The notes under the pieces were generated by a model, which saw only the letters and a program-made list of their open reading frames with translations, did no database searches and was not told the origin of the DNA. The position numbers and the translations under genes were made by a program. A stretch of 64,000 bases of DNA from Loxodes magnus (Eukaryota; Ciliophora; Karyorelictea; Loxodida; Loxodidae): NCBI GenBank assembly GCA_946699065.1, contig CAMPDV010000017.1:558001-622000 (forward strand), in the 5' to 3' direction. Numbering within the stretch: position 1 is the first letter of the stretch; every line of letters begins with the position of its first letter. Shown here in pieces: positions 12,423-25,002 of the stretch.

Positions 12423-15400
12423 TCATAGCTTAGATAAATTTATAGTAGCATTCATACAATTTTTATTCTATTCTTCTCCTTCTTCTTTCTTAAATTTATG
12501 TCTTTAAATATTAATCTCATTTTGATTTTGCTATTGTTAATTCTATTAAAATGAGGCAAAATTATTAGATTTTGATTCTTCTTAATCCTCATTTAATTCT
12601 GATACATCTGTATAGAAATTTACTATTATTTCTAACTGTGGTAATAGCACTATTTATTTTTTTTTTCTGTTATTTGTGAATCAGAAATTTAATTATCATT
12701 TGATGATTTTTCTTTAATAATTTATGTTTTAAATGATTTTATACCTATTAAAGATTACTAATTACTAATTTCTAAGCATCTTTTTCATTTTCTTATGCTT
12801 TTCAGAAATTATAACCTCATTCTAGCTTTCCTGTATGTTTGCTAACAATTTATCTCTTCCTATCTGAACTCTTTAATTTTGTGCTTTAATGTGATCATTC
12901 AATAATTCAGGATTTACTTTTAGCTTATATGCAAACCTAAATAAACCTACTAAGTCAGGCTTTATTTATTTAAGGAGAGTAGAATATCTAGTCATAACTG
13001 CAATGGCTACTATGAAAATAAATAGAATTCCAGATATTATTATAATTAATAAGATTTTCTTCATTATTTCATTAGCATGAATAGATATTGCTATTATTAT
13101 TGATATAATGATATCAACTCTAGTAAAACAAATTGAAGTAAATTTATTTTTAAATAAGTAATAGGCTTTTTTATTATAACCACTAAACCTATAATGAAGA
13201 ATAGTATACTATAAACTATACTATGATTGTTGGGTAAAAATCTTTTAGCATCTAACTTATTACAGCTACAAATATTTAAACTGTACTATTCACTATAATA
13301 AAACAAGATTATTACTTTATATGAAGTTAGTCTCTTTATAACTCTTACCAATGAGGACGCACTAATATTACTAGAGGTAAATAAAGAACTAAAGCAGTAC
13401 TAGTAAGAGCTATAGTCTATATGTGTAGAGGTGACAAGCATTACTCTGAACAATCTAGATCTAAGAAGCTTTCAGAAAGGTCTATTTAAGAATCTAAGTT
13501 ATTATCTCTTCCATATGAACATTTATATGTTTATGTTAAGATAAATATAATAGGAGTTAAAGTCACTTCTGTCAGAATCGGAGAAAACATATAAGACAAT
13601 TAGCCTATAAATTTAAGTAATATGTTTCTAGGATATTTAATTTCGAATTAAATTAAGAAGGCTATAATTAATATGATAATAAGAAAAGCAAGAGGGAATG
13701 ATAAAATAATTTTAATCTCTTTTTACATAAGTTATACAGCTAGTTCTTTATAATATGTATTATTATAAGTTGCTTAATTTAAAATGAATGTCGAATTATC
13801 ATCTTTTAAAATATGAGTTCCCGATTTGACTGTTCAGTTTTTTATTTAATCATGTATTTTTTTGTTTGAAGGTTCGAAATCTTAAAATATCAATCCAATT
13901 TATTTTCACTTTTTTTTGCATATATATTTTATATACATATTTCCAAGAAATTATCAGGAAAGATAATTGATAAAGATATTTGGATAATCTTACAAACTTT
14001 ATAACTCATCCTCTCTAGTCGTTAGAATATATGGAATTTCAATATTCATACTTCTCAAAACTATATAAGCAGGATATCAACTTATTATAACAATACTTCC
14101 TATATGTGCAGCACCAATACTAAAGTAGTTATCTATGAAAACCTATAGATTAAAGTTTAAATCATATACAAATCCACCATATGAAAGAGGATTTAGCTTC
14201 AATATCTAATTTGGAAGAATATTTCTTTCCTAGTTTATGTAATCAACTATATATGGAAAATTTTTAGGAGGAAGAATTAGAGAAGAAATAGGTGCTTAAC
14301 CATTTGGTTCGTTTGCATTAATTGAGTAAGATATTTCTATATTCAAAATTTCTGGAAGAGAAGATAAAGTTGGTCCAGGAAAATAATTCCTTCTTTCAAA
14401 ATAATTGATTTATCTCTTATTTAGAATACTTTTACTGGCTCTTTATTTAATACGAAAAATCTGGAATTATTTGACTGTCTTTAAATATTTAGTTTTTAAA
14501 TATCTTAAAACTTTCTACTAGATTTGAATGTTAGCCTTTCATTTAAAATAAACTTATTTTATCTATGAAAGTTAAGATATGCAAGACGTAGTATGCTGAC
14601 ATTTCTAAATAGTTAGAAGGAATAAATCCTTTAGGTGTTAAGGCTATCATTCCATTATCTAAAATATCTATATGAAATTTAGATAAATTATGAACTATTT
14701 AAGTTATTTCTGGTTTTATTAAATTCAAAATTCTAGTCCTATAACTCAAACATAATTTTCTCCTGTCATTTAGTAAAATGTGCAAGATATAACTCTGCCA
14801 ATATACATCTTCCTGCATCAGTATTATTGATGAACCACAAAGTCTGATAGCTTTAGGAATTTCAGTTAATAATCTTTCTTAAATGTAAGTTTAATTTCCC
14901 TAAGTTTAGTTTAATCCAAAGGAAGAGTTTAGAGGAATATTCACAGATGTCACTATTTTAGAAATGGATTAGTCTATAAATTCAGCAGGCTTGTAGAATC
15001 TTTTTTCTTATTAGTTGATATAAGAAACCTTCTTGAATTTCAAATGCTAGAAAAGAGCTTGCAAAGCTTAGCCTTCTTACTAATAGGTAGGCATTACTTA
15101 GTATAAGTTATCTTGACTGAAAGGTTAATCAGTTCTATAAGCAACTAAATGTATAAAATGAGGGTATAGCTAGTGAAGTCTATTAGTGTAATATAAATTG
15201 AATGTAATATCTAATATTATTTTTATACTAAAGGCTCTTACTAAACTCTATATTTCTTATGTTTGGAAGTTCTAAGTTTTTAGTTTTAGAGGAATAGGAG
15301 TAAATTAAGTGCTATTAAATTTACTTTTATAGACCTACTAAGAAATAAAATCCGATAAAGAAGGAATAGTTTAAGGAGAACTTACAACAAGCATGTTTAA

Positions 15401-15448
15401 TGAATGAGCTTGTAATAAGACAGCAAAAGCTAATAAAGCTTACAGCAT
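12423..15448 (-). pseudogene. Pseudogene C1 of the large multi-pass membrane protein family (internal 950-bp deletion)
   Basis: Read from ATG at 15448 to TGA at 12425-12423, C1 follows genes C2 and C3 closely, starting MLQALLAFAVLLQAHSLNMLVV. A clean internal deletion joins the sequence equivalent to about 37400 in C2 directly to that of about 38352; the junction is near 13691-13697. This removes the second half of the ligand-binding-like domain and the first transmembrane helices. Smaller lesions include an 8-nt deletion in the N-terminal domain, a one-base loss soon after, and one-base losses near the ends of the membrane domain. The C-terminal tail, the 19-nt intron position and the final TGA are still alignable, so decay is recent. 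It lies in inverted orientation to C2 and C3. Confidence 0.88.
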
Positions 15449-15613
15449 TTTTATAAATATTCTCTTAATCGTTAATTTAGACTAAATTAAAATAAAAAAT
15501 CTAATAATTTAAGAATTTAATAAATAAATTACTAAAAATAGCTAGCGTAATTAGTCTTTTATAGTAGGTATTTTAATTAGAATAAAGAAAGATTACAATA
15601 AATAAATCAAAGT

Positions 15614-16151
15614 TCAGATATTAAGTTTAAATTTTTTTAGTTTAGCTATATTTCTAACGAATGATCGATATTTAGGAAATAAATAATCGTAAATATTATA
15701 TATTGTAATGCTTTCTAATACCATTCTTTTATAGAGTTTTTAGGAAAAATTAATATATTAATTTATTTTTTAAGAAATAAAATTGTGTAAATTTTAAAAT
15801 TCCTTAATTTTATAAAAATTAGAGAATTTTAGTAAAAAGTAAAGAAATAATTTGATAGCTAGCGTAAATATAAAAGTTCTTAAGCAAATATAGATATAAA
15901 ATCTTATAATAGTTAGATGAATTAACAATTTTTTTCCACTCTAATTTCTTATATAGATGCTTTAAAAATATATATCTATTTTAAATTAAATGTTCAAACT
16001 TCACATCGATATTATCAACTATCTTCACTAAAATTGCTAAAAAATCATGATACTAATTTATTATTTCAGTATCACACTGCTAAATAGGCTTATTTATAAT
16101 TTTAAATACATTCTATATCCTTATGATTAAGAATTGAATAATAACTCCATT
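15614..16151 (-). CDS. Candidate gene G, hypothetical helical protein (N-terminus not resolved)
   Basis: A frame open from about 16190 runs to TGA at 15616-15614. It contains protein-like stretches: NGVIIQFLIIRIQNVFKII, PIQQCDTEIINQYHDFLAIL, VDNIDVKFEHLIQNRYIFLK and, at the end, ESITIYNIYDYLFPKYRSF then VRNIAKLKKFKLNI before the stop. No in-frame ATG is found upstream before a TGA near 16208, so the start is missing, spliced from elsewhere, or the copy is degenerate. The gene ends 166 bp upstream of the C1 start on the same strand. The family is not recognised. Confidence 0.4.
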
Positions 16152-19100
16152 AAAAAATTAAAGGTTAAAATTTAAGAAGTTAGATAAATTGCTAACTTAA
16201 AAATATCATAATAGAAAGAAATAAAATATATGCTAAACTTATATATAATTAATCCTATCTTGGCTATATATCTTCTTATTTTTTAAATCTTAAAGCTAAT
16301 AAAATTAAAAAAATAATCTAGCTTATTAAAGTTTGGCTAAGCTTATAATTTATAATTATATTTTCTATCTGACTAGCAATTTGAGATAAATTAACACAAT
16401 TTCATTAATTTAATAAGCACTAAAAATTGAAGATTATTATTTAATTTAAGAAATATTATATGAGTAACTATCAAGAAATGCAGACCATTGGATATATCTT
16501 AAAAAATAATATGCATACTCAATACTTAAGGATAGATAGCTAAATTTAAATTTTATATTTTAAAATTGGTTTAAATGATTTATCTATATGAATGAAAAAA
16601 TCTTAGAGAATCTTGTTAATTTAAATTAAAATAATTGAATAACTTAAATTTGATATAGTCTCTAATTATTTTAAATGAATATTAAAATAATTTAAATTAT
16701 GCTTTAAAAAGTTATTCATATTTGATTCTGTATATGGATAAATTCAATAATAACGAAAATTAAGAAATTCAATAAATTAAGGATGATTGAAATTCGGAAT
16801 TAAATTGAATTTAGGATCTTTCTAAGATAATTTTATAAAATTATTCACCCACTAATTAGGATTTAAATTATTTCTACAAGTAATGATAGAAATTCGTTAT
16901 TAAATCTAAAATTATTTATTTTTCAACTATTATCAATATAATTAAAAATACTCATCAAGTATAGATATAAAAATATTAAGATCATAAGAATTAAAATACT
17001 CATCTAAAAGAGCATTTTGAATATGATTTTCATTCATAAGAATATTTAAAATAAGATTAAAGGAACTTATTGATTTATGTACTTATCTACTGTGATAAAT
17101 AATTTAATATAATCAATAAACTAAATAAATCATAATATGCTCTAGTTTTATATCTATCTCTGTATTTAAGTTGAAATTTTTAAGATCAGTTTAGATAGTA
17201 AGATACTTATTACTGTTTTTAGAAAACGATATAAATTGCTATTATCGAAAAAATTAAAGCTAAAGTATTTTTTCTATTTTAAGTCTTATATTAATTTCTT
17301 TAGTATTAAAAAAATATTTAATCTATTAAATAAATGTATAGTAATTTATTATTAAAAATGTACTTGTAAGCACAAAGTTAAGAATCTAGCAGATTTCAAA
17401 AGAGCTAGCTGTTTTGATTATCAATATTTAATCAATTTTTTCTTAACTATAATTTTTTTCTTTTAAACTCGTTTTTTTGTTTGTCTTATTTAAATTTTTT
17501 TATTTTATTTTAATAACTACTCAAATATCTATCTAAAAATACCTAATAAAAATTAGGTTAAAATTATTTAAATTTAGTTTATTTAATACATTTTATTTTT
17601 TAATCCTAATGAGTTATTCTTTTAGATTTAACCTGTTTTTGATTTATTGTTATTTGAAGTTATCTTAATAAAAGCCAGCTAAATTTTAAAGTTAAAGAAT
17701 AGCTTAATCTAAAATGCTCTTTATTATTAAAGAGCAATTTTAGTTCCATAGCTATATGAAAGATATATAAATAGCTCTTTAGTTAACTTTTTTTATATCA
17801 ATCTTCTATAAACTTAAATTTACTTTTTCTTAATTTATATGATAATTGAAGAATTAATTATCAGTCTTTCTTTTTAAAGTTAGAAAGAACAGTTGTAAGT
17901 AACCAATTATTTATTACTACTGAATATTCTAAAATAAAATAATTAAAATTATCTATCTATCTAAAACATTTTATTTAGGCTAATGAAGCATTATATTACT
18001 CTACACTTCTTCTTATATATCATTCTGCTAGATTCATATAATTAATTTAATATTAAAGCATGATGCTTTTAATAAAGGATACTTATTAATTCTAATATAG
18101 CTTTGAATAAATTGGTAGCATTATATTTATCTCTTTATTTTAATTTATATCCATATATCCCTACTTAAATTCTAATATTAAGCAATTTTCTTTTAATTTC
18201 AGTTTAAAGTATTCTTAGCATATTCTTAGTTTGATGAATATTTCTTAACTCTGAGTTTCTAAATTTAGGTTTTTAAATTATAGGAAAGCTTATTAATCTT
18301 CTGTATTTTTTATCCTAAACATTTCCAATAAAATAAAAATAATCTAAAGCAGATTTAAGTTAAGTTGATTATTATGCTACAAGTTTATAAGGCTATTCAT
18401 TTTAATTTTATTATCCCGAAAGAATCTACTTCAATGCAATAACCTTTAAAATTACTATAAAACAGCTATTATATGTTTATTATAAATTAATGTAAAATCA
18501 TTTAAAATTTATGATTTAATGGAAAAAGAGAGTGAAAATATTTGATTTCAAACTGAAATTATAAATCATATATGAGTAAAAGAGGTAACTTTAAATAATT
18601 AATACTAATTAATTTTAAATTACTTAAACAATTTCTTATTTCTATATCTGACCAATTCATTCATCCTTTTTCTTACTATCTTTTCCTAAAAATTATAAGG
18701 TAATTCCAAATAATCAAAGCTTATTGAGTTATAATTTTTTAATTTAGCTAAATCTAAGAAAATGATATTACCGTATTTTATAATAATTAACTAATATTAT
18801 AATTAGTGCTTTATCTTAACCTCATAATAGTTAATATTTTTATATCAAAACTATCTAAAAGAAAATTAAAAGAAGTTTATTTTATAATTATAGAGTGTTT
18901 TAACTAAAATAATTAAAATGCTTATTTTTTAATATCAATACCTTTATCTATGCCTAGTTTTTATCTTTACCTTAATATTTTTATTGTAAGTAAGGAATTG
19001 AAAATAAAATTAGCCCTATGTAATAATAAAAATATTTTATTTCAATTTGATATAGAAAATATTTATAAATTTAAGAATATAAATATATTAATTTTAGTTT

Positions 19101-19186
19101 GATTCTATGCTTTATATGCTCCACTATCATAAATCATTCCTATCTTTCACAAATCAATCTCCACATCAATAGCTTTGTTAGTGACT
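16152..19186. other. Gene-poor AT-rich stretch
   Basis: More than 3 kb of about 85% A+T. No motif, no RNA gene and no match to the duplicated blocks of the window was noticed. At the right end it carries the uncertain 3' end of the LRR-like gene B2. Confidence 0.4.
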
Positions 19187-20989
19187 TCATTCACAATTTT
19201 TATTTTTTTGAATATCTCGTTTATTTTTAAAACTCATTGCTCACATATTTTTATATTATAAATCTCTAAGCATTTTAAGATTTTTCAAAATTGATATACT
19301 TAACCATTTTAATCCTGGAATTAGAAGGGTTCTTGGGTAGCCTCTCTGTTGCCATTTAAACGTAAATAAATCAATCCTCTACAATACTATATGATTTGTA
19401 GCACATCATCATTGTTTAATTTACAAGTTTTAAGACTTAATTTTTTTATTTACTAGAAATTTACTTTTTCATTAATTCATTTTTCTTCAGATAGTTAACA
19501 ACTTTCTATTTCGAAGTTCTTTAACTATGTGCAATTTTATCTAATAGTTTGTAATGTTTCTAAATTAATTTACATCATGCTATTAAATGAAATATGCAAA
19601 AGTTTTGTGTAACTTTTAAAAATTGCATTGATTGCTTAATAGGAGATTTAATCCATATAGCATAATAATAAATTCTCATAAATCTTTCCATTTTTTCCTA
19701 TTTATTCAAAACTTGAGTTCTATAGTTAACTCAATCCTATTAAATCTGTTTATTTCAAGTCAGGATTGTTTTTTAGTAATATTTACAAATGCTCATCATT
19801 AAAATTATTGCAGTAATAGAGTTTCGCTAGCTTAAGTTTCCAATTTTTTTAATTTAATAGAACAGTTCAAACTTATGAGGAAAGGTTATACACTCCACTA
19901 CTAGTTCTTCTAATCTTAAATTTCCTATTTTTAAAAAGCATCTTACTTTAAGTTTTCAGATCTATTCACTTCAACTCTGACTAGATTGGGACAGTAGTCT
20001 ACAAATATGCCAATTCCTTCGTTATTATTGATTCGTATTTCTTCCAACTAACTTCCCTTTAGTTTTAAATAAAAAAAAACATATTCATAGTTAATTTACC
20101 AACTTAGTAGCTTTAAAACTTTCAAATTTAAGTTTATACAAAACTAATTTAAAAATTGGTCAGTTATTCTTTCTCCAAAGCTAGCTTTTTGCTCGAATGA
20201 TCCAAACAATTGAGCTTTTCAAGAAATTACAGGTTTTGATCTAAAACAATAAGCCTTTAATAACTAATTTTTTAAGTTTTATGCATGTGGATAAGTTAGA
20301 TAGTTAAACGTTATTTCAAATGGGTTATAGAAATAGTTGGATTTCTTATAATTTAACAAGGTTGCTACTTTTTTAATTCATTTAGTTGTAAGTTATTCGA
20401 TTATCAAATAATTTATAAATTATTTCGTATGTACTAGTTGATAAATAATCCCCTTTTATGACTAACTTCTTAGCATTAGAGGTTATGAGTTGCTTTAAAG
20501 TTCATTGTAATTTTCTTTCATAATAAATTCTATTTTAATATTAGTTTCAAATTTTTAGTTTGGCAAAGCGGTAATTGAAATGATATAGAAATTTATTAAC
20601 TTACCATAGCTAAGCACAATCTGTAGTTCTCAAGAATTAAAAGATTTTATGTAAAATGTATTGGTTTGATCAAAGTAATTATGCAACTTTTTTTTTCTTT
20701 TATTATTTAACTGTTTTTCTTCTTGCTCTTATGCAAAATCCTCTTCCATGTAAAATTATCTCTTACTACTAGATGCTCTTTCATCATTTGACTACTATTT
20801 TTTTGATTCTACTTACTCTATAGACGCCTGAATCTAAAAACAAGTTTATTGGTATAACTATTCTTTTAGCAATTAATCTTAAATTTATTCGGAATGAGTT
20901 TTATCTTTCTCTTACACTCTAATATCTTCAATCTTGCTAGATTATTAATCTTTTTATCATAATTCCTAACTTTAATTTAATTTACTCAT
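19187..20989 (-). CDS. Leucine-rich-repeat-like protein B2 with short introns
   Basis: From ATG 20989 (MSKLNQSQELW) one frame is open for about 347 codons. It has an acidic, Q/E/K-rich N-terminus (EEDFAQEQEEKQLNNKRKKK), then FYIKSFNSWELQIVLSYG, then LRR-like sequence (LNLKVLKLLSW, LEEIRINNNEGIGIF, DYCPNLVRVEV). The coding trail then changes frame at SENLK, exactly where GTAAG (donor at 19946) and AG acceptors (19925 or 19915) allow a 22- or 32-nt intron. It continues as LEELVVE and, after a second change, as LAKLYYCNNFNDEHLQILL, NNPDLKQTDLIGL, KLSLKTCKLNNDDVLQII and LIYLRLNGN. Single-base length differences from the copy at 2399-3430 fall inside both proposed introns. The 3' end is unresolved; the last plausible frame stops at 19187. 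LRR proteins usually bind other proteins; the partner is unknown. Confidence 0.6.
19915..19946 (-). other. Candidate short intron 1 of B2
   Basis: The segment starts GTAAGATGC and ends TTTAAG (32 nt). Removing it joins two frames so that the LRR pattern continues as ENLKLEELVVE. A shorter 22-nt version ending AATAG at 19925 is also possible. The paralogous copy near 3000 has one extra T inside this segment, which would be neutral in an intron and disruptive in an exon. Confidence 0.45.
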
Positions 20990-21937
20990 ATATAGAAACT
21001 ATTATTATATTTTTTTAATTCACCTATTAATATTTAAATCTACATTCAAATAGCTTAAACAAAATAAAAGCTTTAATTAAAAAAATAGGAATAATTAAAG
21101 ATAATAATGAGGCTAAATATAAATTTGTATATGTCTATTGCTTCTAAATTTTAAAATAAATAGTGTTTACATCTTTATTAATAGTTAGTACATTTATTTT
21201 ATTATTTATTTACTATTTATTACATTTATTAGCTAAGTATTCTCATGAACATTCTAATATCAACTAAAATATACAGTCTCATTTTCTTTGCTTTTGTTTC
21301 TTGTTAAATAATTAAATAGTTATATAATGAAATAGAAATTTTTGGTTTCGTTCTTTTTCTAAATTTATATTAGTTTTCATATATAAAAGAAAATAAAAAA
21401 CTGCAAAAATTGTTTTTTATAATTGCAATGATTCATATAGAAATAGTTATAATTCTATTAGCTTGTTCATTGATTAAATAATAAAAACATTTAGTATACT
21501 TATATGTTTTACTAATATGTTCTATTTTAGAAATCCATCAAAACCTTCTTAAATTTATTCTTATTTATAACTAAAGATAATTTTAAGATTTATGTAGATA
21601 TAATTATCTAATAATTTATAGTTCCTTTAGTTTGCTTGTAGATATTTTAAGAAAAAAGGAAATTTTACTTTGGATGGAAAAGAGTAATCCAGAAAATTGG
21701 TCATATATTTCGTGAAAAGCTTAAGAACAATTGCAAGGGAAATAGAATATGATATAAAATTAAATTGGGTAAATAATCTTAGGGAAATAAAGAAAAAAGA
21801 ATGAATTTAAATTTAAAAGTAAACATATAAAGAATAAAATATAAGGATTAAGATTATAAAATAATATATTGCAATTATATCTTTGAGATATGATTTAGTA
21901 ATGGTAAAAATACTTAGATATACCATTTTGTTTCATA
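20990..21937. other. Spacer upstream of B2
   Basis: AT-rich, with a short plus-strand open frame (about 21675, MEKSNPENWSYISW...) of reasonable composition but no homologue in the window and no clear end. It corresponds to part of the 956-2398 spacer in the inverted duplicate. Confidence 0.35.
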
Positions 21938-22470
21938 TCATACTTTAGTAGCAAAATAGAAATTTTCATTTATTTAGAAATTATCTATTCTATTTTTAAT
22001 TCTTTCTATTTATTACTTTATATTGATAATCTTTTTCTTTATCTTAGAAATTTCATTTTAAGAGAAGGTAAAATTAAGATTTTATTTGTTTTATTGTTCT
22101 ATTATGAAAGATAGTTCTAAAATTTTATCTTGCTTCACGATTTTTATCAGCATATTCTTGTATGATTCATGGAGCTTCGAACATTATTGTAATTTTTCTT
22201 TCATGCTTATTTAAGAAATTAAATAAGTATCTTAAACATTTCATTAAAATCTTCATTTTTACTAAATTTCATTTATAGAACAAGAATCATATTTTATTTA
22301 ATATGCATTAGAAGCCAAACTTCTCGTTATGAAGCTTCATGAAATAATTAGTCTATTGAAAGAGTCCAATTTTTCTTCTAACCCAATTGCTAGCAATATT
22401 AAAAATTAGAGCTTATCAATGCTACGCTCAATTATTTCTAATTTTAAATCCAAATAGAAACTAAGTGTTT
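21938..22470 (-). CDS. Candidate gene I, coiled-coil protein, frame and ends unresolved
   Basis: Between A2 and B2 the minus strand carries protein-like stretches: LEIIERSIDKL, IGLEEKLDSFNRLIIS, KEKLQQCSKLHESYKNML, IKIVKQDKILELSFII, then a Lys/Ile-rich heptad pattern (KKKIINIKQQIERIKNRI) ending at TGA 21940-21938. In the middle, a second frame looks as good or better (MKILMKCLRYLFNFLNKHE, EAPWIIQEYADKNREAR), which suggests an intron or a frameshift. No start codon was fixed. A decayed counterpart may exist near 1680-2100. Function unknown. Confidence 0.35.
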
Positions 22471-23169
22471 TACATTTAAATTAATGATTTATATCTATTT
22501 TTTAGAAATACCCCTAATTTGATTTATAATCAATTTTAAGTTTAAAATTTAGCAAGTATCAGGATAGCAGAAAATAATAGTTATACTAAATAAGTTTTTA
22601 AGCAAATTTTGGAGTTTAGAATCCAAGTAAATATAAATAAATTCATGATGCTTTTTTTCAAATAAGCAATTTAAATTAATAACAAGGAAATTAAAGGCGA
22701 AATTAAAAAAATTTGCTTAAAGCATTCTTTTCAGAAGTTTATATAATTGAATAAAGATACAAAAAGTAAATCTGATTTAATATAAGCTATTTTTAGAGAG
22801 AAAATAAACTTAAAAGAATAAACTATTATTAATCTAAATATATCAACTAATTAATAAATTGCATACAATTATACATTTAGCAATTATTTTGTTAGAGTAG
22901 ATAAATTATTCATTCAATTTAAAATCAAATATTTTTTGATAAAAATAAAAAGATATTCATCTTAGTTTTTAATATAAAAACAAAAGTTATTTGCAACTTT
23001 TTATTTATTCGATGATATTTAAATTAAATAATTCTATTAATTTATAATAAGTTATTTGAGAGAGAAGTTAGAAAAGTTAGTTAAGTCTAATAAGTTTATG
23101 AATGACTTATAAAACTAAAAAAAATTCTAAGTTTAAATGAATTAAAATTTTATTCATTTTTTAGTATAT
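22471..23169. other. 3' flank of A2
   Basis: AT-rich spacer. Part of it is alignable with the 3' flank of A1 (about 960-1320), showing that the duplication extends beyond the genes. No feature recognised. Confidence 0.45.
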
Positions 23170-25002
23170 TCATAGGATAAAAGTTCAGAATTTTCTTTTA
23201 ATTTGAGTTATCAGAATATCTATTGCTCTTTTCAGATTTTATCTATGTTGTTTAGTTAATTTTTCTTGAATAGTTTCCTCTAAAATAATTTTTAACCTTA
23301 AAAAAAGAGAATGAAGTACGCTAGACTTGACATTTAGTTTTTCAAATATTCTAATTATTATGATCAAGTCTTGAGCTAGCTCGATACTTTCTTATTCTAA
23401 TAATCTATCTAAATCCTCAATTTTATAAAATTTAAATAAATTTTAATCAGCCCAATTAAAATCAGACTTCCATTGCTGGCTTGCTAATTTTTTAGATTCT
23501 TACTGGAATTCCTATAACTATTTATGTATTGCTTAGACGTAGCAAATTATATTTTTCTTCTTTTCTTGATTTATTTTATCTTTATGTACACTTTCAACTA
23601 ATTTATTGACTTTTTAGATTAAGGTTTATGCTTCAATACAAGAAAAAGACTTTAACATGAGAATAAAGTATAAATGCTTCGTAAAATATGGATGAACTTC
23701 TACAAGATGTTAAATTTATTTTTCTAGCTTTAAAATTATATTAGAAGTACGGTATCTCTATTTTAATAGCTAAATAATTTCACCTGCGTCTTTGTTTATA
23801 CTCTATTTATTCTAATTTTCTAAGTTCTAATTATTAGAAAGATTGATAATATTTACTTTTACTTCTTCTTGCTTACTTTTTTTATATTTTTAAAAATATG
23901 ATTCATCCTTTTCCATCTTTCCTTTTGGCTTCTACTAAGGTTTTGTTTCATAGGTTTGGCTTTTTCCTATTGATTCAGTATTTTTTAGATTTTGGTATTA
24001 TTTCATTTTTTAATTTTTAATTGATTCCTCTTATTATTATAAATTATCTTATTTTCTTTACTATTTGACTGTTTATTAATCTGAATTTAAAAATCCATTA
24101 TCTATCTATCTACTTTCGGATTTGGATTCATTTAATGGTTGATTAGCTTAATTACTATGCAGTGTTTTTTGAAAAAACTCCACTATTTTAATCAGGACTT
24201 TTTAAATTCTTACAGAATTATGGCCTCCTTCTACAATTGAAATATTTGCATCACCTGCATATTTTTATAATAATTATTAACTATGATTATAAATTACAAA
24301 TTCATCCCTTTATCCATGTATAAATAAAGCTGGTACGAAGCATTGACTTACGTAATTTATTGGGGAGATGCTGTCTAAATTAAATTCAAACTTTTTTAAA
24401 ATTTTGGCTTTAATTATTTACAATGCAAAGCATATAAGAAATTAAGGAATTACTTTGCACCTTTTCTTAACTATTTCTACCACTAATTATTTAAAGTTCG
24501 AAAAAGGTGAATCAAGCACCATTCCTGCTATTCCTTAGTATAAAGCTGCATAAGATATGCTTGCTGCTGCTCCCATGCTTCTTCCTCACAAGCCAATTAA
24601 ACTTACTTTATTGCTTTCTCTTAAATAATCAACTACACTTTTTATATCTTCCTTTTCCCGAAATCCTAAACTTATATAATCTCCTTCAGATAATCCTGTA
24701 CCACTAAAATCGAAGATAAAAAGAGTTATATTAATAGGTAAAAGGTATTACTTATAACTAACTGCTTCTTTTCTGCATGAAGAATTTCCATGCAGATAAA
24801 TCACACATGGAAGCTTTTCATCCGCTCTTTCAAAATCCTCAGGTTAGAATCAAGAGCACTCCAAATTATAACCTAATCCATTCTTTACCTGAATATCCTC
24901 TCTGAAATATTTTTTCCCCTCTATATCAAATTTCTACTCCCCTAAATCCTTTAATTAATATTTTGCCCTTGGAGGACGAACTATAAAATCAATTAAGTTC
25001 AT
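23170..25002 (-). CDS. Alpha/beta hydrolase A2 with C-terminal helical domain (610 aa, complete)
   Basis: ATG 25002 to TGA 23172-23170, uninterrupted over 611 codons with UAR as Gln and UGA as Trp. Residues about 60-285 form a serine hydrolase: oxyanion-type IYLHGN (68-73), DFSGTGLSEGDY (98-109), nucleophile elbow GRSMGA with Ser142 preceded by a TGA-coded Trp, Asp233 in FIHGQRDEF, and His261 in EGGHNS. This is the eukaryotic ABHD17/bem46-like or S33 type common in protists; substrates are probably esters, thioesters or peptides. A Q/N-rich linker (about 290-390) leads to a conserved helical domain (about 400-610) with SCIEAQTLIQKVN, QQESKKLASQQW, DFNWADQ and KIEDLDRLL. No signal peptide is seen. 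Paralogues are at 1-955 and 28145-30541. A TGA five codons before the end aligns with AGA in A1 and could alternatively be the stop. Confidence 0.9.

Noticed and set aside
13868..13880. GGTTCGAAATC as a tRNA T-arm
   Set aside because: It lies inside the C1 pseudogene copy (EPSN-type codons in the paralogues) and no acceptor or anticodon arm surrounds it.
24507..24707. Plus-strand ORF of 66 codons, and similar ones at 29707-30155 on both strands
   Set aside because: They are antisense or out-of-frame shadows of the hydrolase genes A2 and A3.
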